From Pseudoalteromonas piratica (GTDB lineage: Bacteria; Pseudomonadota; Gammaproteobacteria; Enterobacterales; Alteromonadaceae), in contig NZ_CP009889.1 of the NCBI RefSeq assembly GCF_000788395.1, positions 930,001 through 994,000 on the forward strand: 64,000 nt of DNA, written 5' to 3'. Below the pieces are notes generated by a model, which worked only from the letters and a program-made list of their open reading frames with translations, was not told where the DNA came from and searched no databases. Both the position numbers and the translations under genes were made by a program. Of this stretch, positions 17,521 to 24,882 are shown piece by piece (position 1 is the stretch's first letter; each line of letters opens with the position of its first letter).

Positions 17521-17543
17521 AAAAGGCGCATTAAGCGCCTTTT
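17521..17543. terminator. Intrinsic terminator between rpmJ2 and ppsA
   Basis: AAAAGGCGC / GCGCCTTTT with an ATTAA loop, followed by GTTTTG on the plus strand; the minus strand also reads into a T-rich stretch. It serves rpmJ2 and probably the convergent ppsA. Confidence 0.85.
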
Positions 17544-17597
17544 GTTTTGTCAGCTTTATACTGATGACATATCAGTTAAAGGAACTGTCTACGAAAT

Positions 17598-19967
17598 TTA
17601 TGCGTGTTTTTCACCAAGATATAACCAGGTTTCAAGCACTGTATCAGGGTTTAGTGATACCGAATCAATACCTTGCTCTACTAACCACGCTGCAAAATCT
17701 TCATGATCTGATGGACCTTGCCCACAAATACCGACATATTTGCCTTTCGCTTTAGCGGTTTGGATCGCCATTTCTAATAGTTTTTTGATTGCAGGATTAC
17801 GTTCATCAAATAAATGTGCGATTAAGCCTGAATCACGGTCAAGACCTAGCGTTAACTGAGTTAAGTCATTAGAACCGATTGAGAAACCATCGAAATACTC
17901 TAAGAATTCATCTGCTAATAATGCATTTGATGGCAGTTCACACATCATAATTACTTTAAGTCCATTTTCTCCGCGTTTTAAGCCATGCTCTTCAAGTAAT
18001 TCGATTACACGAGCTGCTTCTTCAAGTGTTCGAACAAATGGGATCATGATCTCTACATTGTTTAAGCCCATATCGTTACGAACGCGCTTAATTGCTTCAC
18101 ACTCTAGAGCAAAACAATCACGGAAATCTTCAGAGATGTAGCGAGATGCACCACGGAAACCAATCATTGGGTTTTCCTCATCAGGTTCATACTGCTCACC
18201 ACCAACAAGATTAGCGTATTCGTTAGATTTAAAATCAGACATACGCACAATCACACGCTCTGGTGCAAAAGCAGCTCCTAGGGTTGAAATACCTTCAACA
18301 AGTTTGCTGATGTAGAATTCAACCGGCGTTTCATAACCCGCCATCATAAAATCAATTTCAGATTTCACATCATCAGATTGCGCATCATAATTAATCAATG
18401 CTTTCGGATGAACACCAATCATGCGGTTAATAATAAACTCAAGACGAGCTAAACCGATTCCAGCATGCGGTAAGCGAGCAAAATCAAATGCTCTGTCTGG
18501 ATTACCCACATTCATCATGATTTTCATCGGTAGTTCAGGCATTTCATCAACACGTGATGTTAAAACTTCGTAATCAAGAAGACCTTGATAAATGTAACCG
18601 GTATCCCCTTCGGCGCACGATACGGTTACTTCTGCGTTATTTTCAATTGTGTCGGTAGCATTACCACAGCCAACCACTGCTGGAATACCTAATTCACGTG
18701 CAATAATTGCTGCGTGACATGTACGACCACCACGATTTGTAACAATCGCTGCAGCGCGCTTCATAATAGGTTCCCAATCAGGATCTGTCATGTCGGTTAC
18801 AAGCACATCGCCTTGCTGCACTTTATCCATTTCATCAATCGAGTTAAGAACACGTACAACACCTTTACCAATTTTATGGCCAATAGCACGGCCTTCACAT
18901 AATACGCTTGAAGAACCATTAAGCTGGAAACGCTCCATAACATTAGCGTCTTCATTTGAACGCACTGTCTCTGGGCGTGCTTGTACTATGTACAATTTAC
19001 CGTCATTACCGTCTTTAGCCCATTCGATATCCATTGGACGACCGTAATGTTTTTCAATGATCACCGCTTGTTTTGCAAGCTCCATCACCTCTTCATCAGT
19101 GATTGAAAACTTGTTTGAACGCGCCTCTTCAATATCAACAACTTCAACTTGTTTGCCATGAGATTCATCGCTTGAATAAATCATCTCAACCGCTTTTGAA
19201 CCTAGTGTACGGCGCACAACAGCGGGACGATTTGCTGCAAGTGTTGGCTTGTGAACATAAAATTCATCAGGGTTTACTGCACCCTGAACAACCATTTCAC
19301 CGAGGCCATAGCTTGACGTAATGAATACTACATCTTCAAACCCTGATTCGGTATCGATGCTGAACATAACACCTGAAGAAGCTTTATCAGAGCGCACCAT
19401 GCGTTGAATACCAGCAGACAGGGCAACACCACGGTGATCATAGCCTTGGTGTACACGATATGAGATTGCACGGTCATTAAATAGGGACGCGAATACGTGC
19501 TTAATTGCAACCATTACAGCATCAATACCACGCACATTTAAAAACGTTTCTTGTTGACCAGCAAACGACGCATCAGGCATGTCTTCTGCCGTTGCAGAAG
19601 AACGAACAGCAAACGAGACATCTTGATTAGCATCACCATGTAATTGTGTGTACGCTTCACGAATTGCAGTGTCTAAGTTACTTTGGAATGGTGTATCGAT
19701 GATCCATTGACGAATCTCAGCACCTACACGTGCTAATTCATTAACATCGTCTACATCGAGTTTATCAAGCACATCATGGATTTTGTTATTAAGACCAGAC
19801 TGATCAAGAAATTCATTAAACGCTTCAGAGGTTGTTGCAAAGCCGCCAGGGACAGTTACACCTGCGTTTGCAAGATTAGAAATCATTTCACCAAGAGATG
19901 CGTTTTTACCACCAACTCGTGGTACATCGCTCATACCAAGTTCTTGATACCAAAGTATATATTGCAC
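17598..19967 (-). CDS. ppsA: Phosphoenolpyruvate synthase
   Basis: Pyruvate, water dikinase of 789 residues (E. coli about 792): pyruvate + ATP + water to PEP + AMP + Pi, the entry to gluconeogenesis from pyruvate-yielding substrates such as amino acids. Seen: N-terminal ATP-grasp pyruvate-binding region ([31 protein letters not shown]), the swivelling phosphohistidine domain [21 protein letters not shown] with His418, and the C-terminal TIM barrel ([31 protein letters not shown]). Thr416, two residues before the catalytic His, corresponds to the threonine modified by PpsR in E. coli; ppsR lies 1.7 kb away on the opposite strand. The upstream region carries two LacI-family-like operators. Confidence 0.97.
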   Translation of the reverse strand: MQYILWYQELGMSDVPRVGGKNASLGEMISNLANAGVTVPGGFATTSEAFNEFLDQSGLNNKIHDVLDKLDVDDVNELARVGAEIRQWIIDTPFQSNLDTAIREAYTQLHGDANQDVSFAVRSSATAEDMPDASFAGQQETFLNVRGIDAVMVAIKHVFASLFNDRAISYRVHQGYDHRGVALSAGIQRMVRSDKASSGVMFSIDTESGFEDVVFITSSYGLGEMVVQGAVNPDEFYVHKPTLAANRPAVVRRTLGSKAVEMIYSSDESHGKQVEVVDIEEARSNKFSITDEEVMELAKQAVIIEKHYGRPMDIEWAKDGNDGKLYIVQARPETVRSNEDANVMERFQLNGSSSVLCEGRAIGHKIGKGVVRVLNSIDEMDKVQQGDVLVTDMTDPDWEPIMKRAAAIVTNRGGRTCHAAIIARELGIPAVVGCGNATDTIENNAEVTVSCAEGDTGYIYQGLLDYEVLTSRVDEMPELPMKIMMNVGNPDRAFDFARLPHAGIGLARLEFIINRMIGVHPKALINYDAQSDDVKSEIDFMMAGYETPVEFYISKLVEGISTLGAAFAPERVIVRMSDFKSNEYANLVGGEQYEPDEENPMIGFRGASRYISEDFRDCFALECEAIKRVRNDMGLNNVEIMIPFVRTLEEAARVIELLEEHGLKRGENGLKVIMMCELPSNALLADEFLEYFDGFSIGSNDLTQLTLGLDRDSGLIAHLFDERNPAIKKLLEMAIQTAKAKGKYVGICGQGPSDHEDFAAWLVEQGIDSVSLNPDTVLETWLYLGEKHA

Positions 19968-20233
19968 GGAAATTCTCCATAAGCAAAGGTTGTGAGAGAG
20001 TGTTATCTAATCCTAGTTTAGATAACAACAAGTTGCTAAATGAGAACGCCAATTACACCTGCGAAAATTTTGAACGGGTAGCAGAAATCAACAATTCTAT
20101 TCAACAAGCTAATACCAGTTTACAGAGTTGAATAAGCGAGGTAAAGCAGGGAAACCCCAGAAAATCAAGGACAAATACCCTAATTTTAAAATGTATTAAG
20201 CGTAAATTCGCTATTTATGAATTTTTATGCTGG

Positions 20234-20247
20234 TGACACCGGTGCCA
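20234..20247. promoter_or_regulatory. CCGG-centred LacI-family-like operator
   Basis: TGACACCGGTGCCA is palindromic except for one base pair and has the TGnnACCGGTnnCA form typical of LacI/GalR-family sugar regulators. It lies about 270 bp upstream of ppsA and about 230 bp upstream of the DUF3592-like gene. The cognate regulator is not in the window. Confidence 0.45.
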
Positions 20248-20313
20248 TTTAGAAAATAAGCATAAAGCAATTCATTTTATTTTTTTTGAATATGATAGAA
20301 GATTTTTATAAAA

Positions 20314-20327
20314 GCGAATCGATTCAG
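20314..20327. promoter_or_regulatory. Cra (FruR)-like operator upstream of ppsA
   Basis: On the minus strand, CTGAATCGATTCGC fits the Cra/FruR pattern TGAAWCSNTHHW. The core GAATCGATTC is a perfect palindrome, and flanking AAA/TTT extends the symmetry to 20 bp with two mismatched pairs. Known: E. coli ppsA is activated by Cra from an upstream site. The distance to the ppsA ATG (about 350 bp) implies a long leader or a distal site. Confidence 0.5.
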
Positions 20328-20479
20328 TTTTTAGTTTCTTAATTGAAACTTGTAACAAAATATTGATTAAATTATGATTCCAAATGAAATGGATTTTAAG
20401 GCTAAGGAATAGCCTATTGGTTTACCTCCCCCTGTAGTTGAAATCTCATTGCAAAAGTTAATTAAAACAAGGAATGCAA

Positions 20480-21547
20480 ATGAAACGCTCCCCTGGACAA
20501 AAGCGCAAATTAATTGTGCAAGGCATCAGCCTATTCGTATTTTTAATCATCACATACTTTGCCAGTCAATATTATGGAAAAATACATAATGACTCATTAG
20601 CTTGGACAAAAAACAGTTATTCAGTGCTAGGCACAGTGATAGGTTTAAACAGCGAAGAAGAAGAATACCGTAATCGTAAAGGTCGAAAACGTACTGAAAC
20701 TTTATACTACTTACAATACCGTGTTGAAATTGACGGGGAATCATATGAAGAATTCAGTGAAATTACACACTCTTTATATAACTCGTTAGCAGTTGAAGAC
20801 TCTGTAGATGTAATCGTTTCACAAAGTGGTGACTACTTTGACCTTAAAGCGAATGTTGATGAAGCTAAGGCCAGTAACAATCTTTTAGGTTACGCTGTTA
20901 AAGTAGGTATTTTTACAGCGCCCGCATGCCTTTTCTTATATTACATTTTGTCTATTATTTTTGTTAGAGAAGCAGCCAACGCCTTACCTGAAGGGTTTTA
21001 CAACAACAACTCTTGGTTAGACATTGATGACTTTTATCTAATTTGGCTTGCAGATAATCAACTCATCTCTGTCAAATTTGATAAAAACGAAGTGAGTAAA
21101 GTGCAAAATGCCTATCAAAAACAAAGCACGTTAGATGAAATAATCTCTTTAATTAAAAAGCCCAAGGTAATTACAATACCACTTGATGAAATAACAGAAG
21201 TCACAAGTAAACATAACAGCGATGTACTCTCAATTAGTGTCGGTGATGCTGATCACAGTATTGAGTTTTTAAACCAAGCGGTTAAACATCATGCTTTAGA
21301 CCAAATAAAGACTTTGTTACCGCAGCATCTTATCCATACTACTAACAAAAAATCACGTTTTATGGCGGTATTACCCTGGTTAGTCGTAGCAGGTATTTGC
21401 GCGGGAATTATGTTCTTTCTTGGCAAATCGATTTTAAGCACGTTACTTGCTTTATTTGTTATTGTGAAAGTGTTGCCTAAGCTTATTGCGCGTCTCATTT
21501 CGCCAACCGTTGTACAAACATGGCAAGTTCCTGAAGTAAGCTCTTAA
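20480..21547 (+). CDS. DUF3592-like membrane protein
   Basis: Protein of about 355 residues. Start chosen at ATG 20480, 6 nt after AAGGA (20469-20473); an ATG at 20474 has no spacer. One N-terminal helix (about 13-30) precedes a domain resembling DUF3592 (TVIGLNSEEEEYRNRKGRKR, then YYLQYRVEIDGESYEEFSE and the VDVIVSQSGDYFDLK strand). A second helix pair lies near 140-160, then a cytoplasmic-looking region, and two or three helices near the C terminus. Function unknown. It sits between ppsA and ppsR, transcribed with ppsR but separated from it by a hairpin and 133 bp. Confidence 0.7.
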   Translation: MKRSPGQKRKLIVQGISLFVFLIITYFASQYYGKIHNDSLAWTKNSYSVLGTVIGLNSEEEEYRNRKGRKRTETLYYLQYRVEIDGESYEEFSEITHSLYNSLAVEDSVDVIVSQSGDYFDLKANVDEAKASNNLLGYAVKVGIFTAPACLFLYYILSIIFVREAANALPEGFYNNNSWLDIDDFYLIWLADNQLISVKFDKNEVSKVQNAYQKQSTLDEIISLIKKPKVITIPLDEITEVTSKHNSDVLSISVGDADHSIEFLNQAVKHHALDQIKTLLPQHLIHTTNKKSRFMAVLPWLVVAGICAGIMFFLGKSILSTLLALFVIVKVLPKLIARLISPTVVQTWQVPEVSS

Positions 21548-21558
21548 CTCTTTTTTAA

Positions 21559-21589
21559 TTAGCTAAAAGCCTACTTGGCTTTTAGCTAA
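21559..21589. terminator. Strong hairpin after the DUF3592-like gene
   Basis: TTAGCTAAAAGCC / GGCTTTTAGCTAA form a perfect 13-bp stem with a TACTT loop. There is no classical U tract after it on the plus strand, so it may be a weak terminator or an RNA-stability element. Confidence 0.5.
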
Positions 21590-21680
21590 ATCAAATTAGT
21601 GCATAAATTACTGCGCTTTTTATTGAGCTAGAAAGCGATATTTGTTTTGATAGATTATCTCTCACAACACTAAGGTTTTT

Positions 21681-22490
21681 ATGCGCAGCGCATTTTATAT
21701 ATCTGATGGTACAGCAATTACCAGTGAAGTATTTGGTCATGCCACACTGTCATTATTTCCGGTAGAATTTAAACACATCACCATTCCATTTGTTGAAACC
21801 GAACAAAAAGCCTATGAAGTAAAACTTCAAATTGATAAAGCATTTAAACAAAGCGGCGAAAAACCACTCGTGTTTTTCACATTTGTTGAACCTCAACTTA
21901 GCGATATTATTTTATCATCCGAGGGTCAGTGCTTTGACTTTCTGACTGCATACAGTGGCCAAGTTAAAAATACCATTGGCGTTGAGCCCGTACCACGTAC
22001 ACATCGAACGCACTCTATTCATGAAAAGAGCTATGATTTTCGGATTGACGCGGTTAACTATGCACTTGCAAATGATGACGGCAGTAATTTAAAGGATTAC
22101 GACGTAGCTGACATAATATTAGTTGGTGTAAGTCGCAGCGGTAAAACACCCACCAGCTTATATTTGGCACTACAGTATGGAATTAAAGCGGCAAATTACC
22201 CCTTAACCGAAGATGATTTAGATATGATGCGTTTACCGAACGCGTTACAAAATCATAAAAAGAAATTATTTGGTTTAACCATAAATCCTGAACGTTTAGC
22301 AGCTATTCGCAACGAACGTATGGCAAATAGTAAATACGCTTCTTTAAGGCAATGTCGCCTCGAAGTTAGAGAAGCAGAGATGCTGTATAAAAAACATAAG
22401 ATTCCACACCTTAGCTCTACTCACTTTTCTGTCGAAGAAATTTCAGCGAAAATTTTAGCTGAAACGGGTCTCGAACGACGTAAATATTAA
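21681..22490 (+). CDS. ppsR: PEP synthase regulatory protein (kinase/pyrophosphorylase)
   Basis: Bifunctional DUF299-family enzyme of 269 residues: ADP-dependent phosphorylation of PpsA on the threonine next to the catalytic His (inactivation) and Pi-dependent reversal. Seen: N-terminal YISDGTAITSE, the P-loop GVSRSGKTPTSLYLA (149-163), AANYPLTEDD and the C-terminal family segment EISAKILAETGLERR. TAAGG precedes the ATG. Known: ppsR (ydiA) usually lies next to and divergent from ppsA; here a DUF3592-like gene is inserted between them. Confidence 0.95.
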   Translation: MRSAFYISDGTAITSEVFGHATLSLFPVEFKHITIPFVETEQKAYEVKLQIDKAFKQSGEKPLVFFTFVEPQLSDIILSSEGQCFDFLTAYSGQVKNTIGVEPVPRTHRTHSIHEKSYDFRIDAVNYALANDDGSNLKDYDVADIILVGVSRSGKTPTSLYLALQYGIKAANYPLTEDDLDMMRLPNALQNHKKKLFGLTINPERLAAIRNERMANSKYASLRQCRLEVREAEMLYKKHKIPHLSSTHFSVEEISAKILAETGLERRKY

Positions 22491-22498
22491 AATAAACC

Positions 22499-22531
22499 AA
22501 AACGACCTGTTACTTGTGTTCAGGTCGTTTT
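22499..22531 (+). terminator. Intrinsic terminator after ppsR
   Basis: AAAACGACCTG / CAGGTCGTTTT pair perfectly across an 11-base loop, with a TTTT tail running into TATCTC. It ends ppsR. Confidence 0.8.
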
Positions 22532-22668
22532 ATCTCTCAAGATAAAACTAATTTATTTATTAATCGTATAATTCCATCTTATTGTTGTGACATTTTTAAT
22601 AAATCTATGCCATATTTTAGACAGGAGTCAGTTATGTAAGGATTTATAGAACCTAATTTTGGTACCTT

Positions 22669-23541
22669 ATGCGATTCATTGTTTTCTGCTTTCACGCATT
22701 GTTAGTTATATGCAACACGAGCTACGCGAATGTCATTGATATCTATATTCGTGACGACGTTTATGAAGATTACACAACCTTTGTTAATAACCGTGACGTA
22801 TTACAAATCACCGACTTCTCAGGTCAGGCAATCAGACGTGATGTCGTCGATATGATCATCGCGCAACAAGCGCTTTCTCTTGGTGGCTTTGACTATCGGT
22901 TTAATTATATCCCAGGCAAAGTGAACTTCCGAAACACCAGAATGCTCGAAACCGGGAAACTGTTAATTAGTTTTGATTCTTACTGGCTTTCGGATGCCCA
23001 TGCGCAAGCGCGCCATTTATATATCAGCAAGCCGTTAATACGACGTGGCGAATACATCGCTGGGATTTACACGCAATCAGGGCGTGAAAACACAATCAAA
23101 ATCAACAGTATTGTTGATTTCAAGAAATATACTGCTGTCTCTACACCCAAATGGCGAACCGATTGGCAAACACTTTCCGCGTTACCTTTAAAAGAATTGG
23201 TAATTGAGCATGAATGGATAAGCATGGCGCGTATGGTTAATTCTGGTTGGGTCGATTTTATGTTAATGCCCTTTCATTCAACCCCCGATAGACGATTCAA
23301 ACTGGATAAAATTGACCTTGTTCCGTTACCTAACATAGCGGTTGAATTAAAAGATAGCAGGCATTTTGTTATTAGCCGAAACCACCCTCTCGGCAAGAAA
23401 GCTTACTTAGCAATTGAAAAAGGGCTTACGCAACTTCGCAATCGAAATGCAATTACGCGAGCTTATACGCAAGCCGGCTTTTTTATCGATAAATCAAGCT
23501 ATACCATTATTAATGGAGAAAACACGAGCCCTAATAAGTAA
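22669..23541 (+). CDS. Periplasmic solute-binding-like protein
   Basis: Protein of 290 residues with a signal peptide (MRFIVFCFHALLVICNTSYA) and a body compatible with type 2 periplasmic binding proteins of the SBP_bac_3 type: VDIIAQ-like helix at VVDMIIAQQALSLGGFDYRF, INSIVDFKKYTAVSTPKWRTDW, and RMVNSGWVDFMLMPF, which resembles the time-limited signature of orphan binding proteins in Alteromonadales. No ABC permease or ATPase is adjacent, so it may act as an orphan sensor or ligand carrier. No strong Shine-Dalgarno is seen. The family call is moderate; the ligand is unknown. Confidence 0.7.
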   Translation: MRFIVFCFHALLVICNTSYANVIDIYIRDDVYEDYTTFVNNRDVLQITDFSGQAIRRDVVDMIIAQQALSLGGFDYRFNYIPGKVNFRNTRMLETGKLLISFDSYWLSDAHAQARHLYISKPLIRRGEYIAGIYTQSGRENTIKINSIVDFKKYTAVSTPKWRTDWQTLSALPLKELVIEHEWISMARMVNSGWVDFMLMPFHSTPDRRFKLDKIDLVPLPNIAVELKDSRHFVISRNHPLGKKAYLAIEKGLTQLRNRNAITRAYTQAGFFIDKSSYTIINGENTSPNK

Positions 23542-23580
23542 CATCCTTAAGCCAAAATCATTTTAAAAACGGTTTTAATT

Positions 23581-24846
23581 TTAATTACTTCGATGTTTAA
23601 AACTAAAAGACTTTTCTTTGATTAATTTCCCACTTTTATCAGTAGGGGTTGTGTAAAAATTAACATCAAGTTGGTTTTTAACATTATCAATTTCAATGTG
23701 TGCGAAGCCCCAAGTAAATGCTTTATTCCAAATAAGTTCATATTCTTGGTATTGCTTTTCTTGGTATTCTGCCAAGCCACGATGAATACCTCGCATTTTA
23801 GACGCAGCGCCACTGATAATCAGTGGTAATGGTGGTTTGTTCGAATTACTCACACGAGAGCAATCATCACTCAATAATTCAAGGTCGTGTTCATGTCCTG
23901 CAATATAAGCATCTGCATATTGACAGAGCTCAGGCAAAATCATGCGTCTTAGCACGTGTGCTTCATCATATTTTGTCCCACCGATAGACCATAACACATG
24001 GTGCCCATAGACGATTTTCCATTTGGCCGTTGATTGTTTTAAACCATTTGCCAGCCAAGCGAGTTGTTTATGATCTTCACCGTTTAACGGGACTTCATGG
24101 TTTTCAATTTCTTCAATTTTAGCAACGCCAGAAGCCAGTGCAGTTGCCAAACCTTGCTCACTACCATCTTTTGCTAATGGGATTTCGTAATAATGCTGCC
24201 CGGATAAAAGCATGTTTGTATCAAGCACGAAAAACTCTACATCATTCCCAGGTTCACCTTGTTTGTAACTGTAATACCCCTGTTTATCCATATGGAAATT
24301 GGGTTGATTTGCCATCCACGCTGTTTGTAACGCCACGCCTTTGCGAGATGTTTTCCAGTCATGATTACCCAGTGCAGAGTAAACGACCATATTTGGTACT
24401 TGTTTAAATAACGGTTGTAGAGGTGCAAGAATTAAATCATTCATTCGTTTTTGATCATCCTTGCCATCGTTTGCGTCAGCGCCATCAGGATAAATGTTAT
24501 CTCCTAACTGGATTCCAAAATCACAGATAACCGATTTACATAATGTCGCCATTGCTTGTCCAACACTTGCAGCGCCAGTATCTTCTGTAGCAATTGTAGT
24601 GCCTGGGTAAATATAAATAGGCGCATGTCCAAAGTCAGACATTGGACGATGTTCTTCTTGCCAGTCCGCCTTTTCAGCGGCAATAAATTCCGTTTTTGTT
24701 TTTGGTTTATCTATATGCTTTTGTTTTGGGTAATCAGGATGATAGCCGCCGTCACCAAATGCCAAGAAAGATATTTTGTCGTCAGCAAAACACGGTGTTA
24801 GTGCGGCAGAAAGTACTAAATTTAATAGAATATACTTTGTTTTCAT
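23581..24846 (-). CDS. Secreted calcineurin-like metallophosphatase
   Basis: Exported phosphoesterase of about 421 residues, signal peptide MKTKYILLNLVLSAALTPCFA (start at ATG 24846; the frame extends to 24867 through a hairpin, which makes the longer start unlikely). The binuclear-metal motifs of the purple-acid-phosphatase-like group are all present: FGDGGYHPDYP, GDNIYPDGA, ALGNHDWKT, YGHHVLWS and IAGHEHDLELL. It should cleave phosphomonoesters or related substrates in the periplasm. It lies directly downstream of a TonB-dependent receptor on the same strand with 36 bp between, suggesting a paired system for capture and dephosphorylation. Confidence 0.9.
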   Translation of the reverse strand: MKTKYILLNLVLSAALTPCFADDKISFLAFGDGGYHPDYPKQKHIDKPKTKTEFIAAEKADWQEEHRPMSDFGHAPIYIYPGTTIATEDTGAASVGQAMATLCKSVICDFGIQLGDNIYPDGADANDGKDDQKRMNDLILAPLQPLFKQVPNMVVYSALGNHDWKTSRKGVALQTAWMANQPNFHMDKQGYYSYKQGEPGNDVEFFVLDTNMLLSGQHYYEIPLAKDGSEQGLATALASGVAKIEEIENHEVPLNGEDHKQLAWLANGLKQSTAKWKIVYGHHVLWSIGGTKYDEAHVLRRMILPELCQYADAYIAGHEHDLELLSDDCSRVSNSNKPPLPLIISGAASKMRGIHRGLAEYQEKQYQEYELIWNKAFTWGFAHIEIDNVKNQLDVNFYTTPTDKSGKLIKEKSFSFKHRSN

Positions 24847-24854
24847 ATAATAAA

Positions 24855-24876
24855 GCCGCTGAGACACCTCAGCGGC
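24855..24876 (-). terminator. Hairpin between TonB receptor and phosphatase
   Basis: GCCGCTGAG / CTCAGCGGC, a 9-bp GC-rich stem with a four-base loop, is followed on the minus strand by TTTATTATATG, where ATG is the phosphatase start. It can terminate the receptor transcript or partly attenuate expression of the downstream gene, and it sits where a ribosome binding site would lie. Confidence 0.7.
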
Positions 24877-24882
24877 ACCTCT

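Larger units (their letters stand above)
19968..20479. other. Intergenic region between ppsA and the DUF3592-like gene
   Basis: 512-bp divergent region without a credible gene; a 77-codon frame from 19898 only overlaps ppsA antisense. It holds two separate palindromes resembling LacI-family operators (20234-20247 and 20314-20327). It is A/T-rich with T runs near 20278-20288. I could not place -35/-10 elements with confidence for either gene. Confidence 0.7.

Noticed and set aside
19898..20131. 77-codon plus-strand frame between ppsA and the DUF3592-like gene
   Set aside because: It begins antisense within ppsA, has no ribosome binding site and an unstructured sequence; treated as chance.
20340..20375. 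Possible HexR site (TGTAA...TTACA) upstream of ppsA
   Set aside because: Only a left half TGTAAC is found; the right half does not match.
23581..24846. Alkaline phosphatase PhoD/PhoX call for the metallophosphatase
   Set aside because: The motif set GDNIYP, GNHD and GHEHD fits the calcineurin-like/purple acid phosphatase group.
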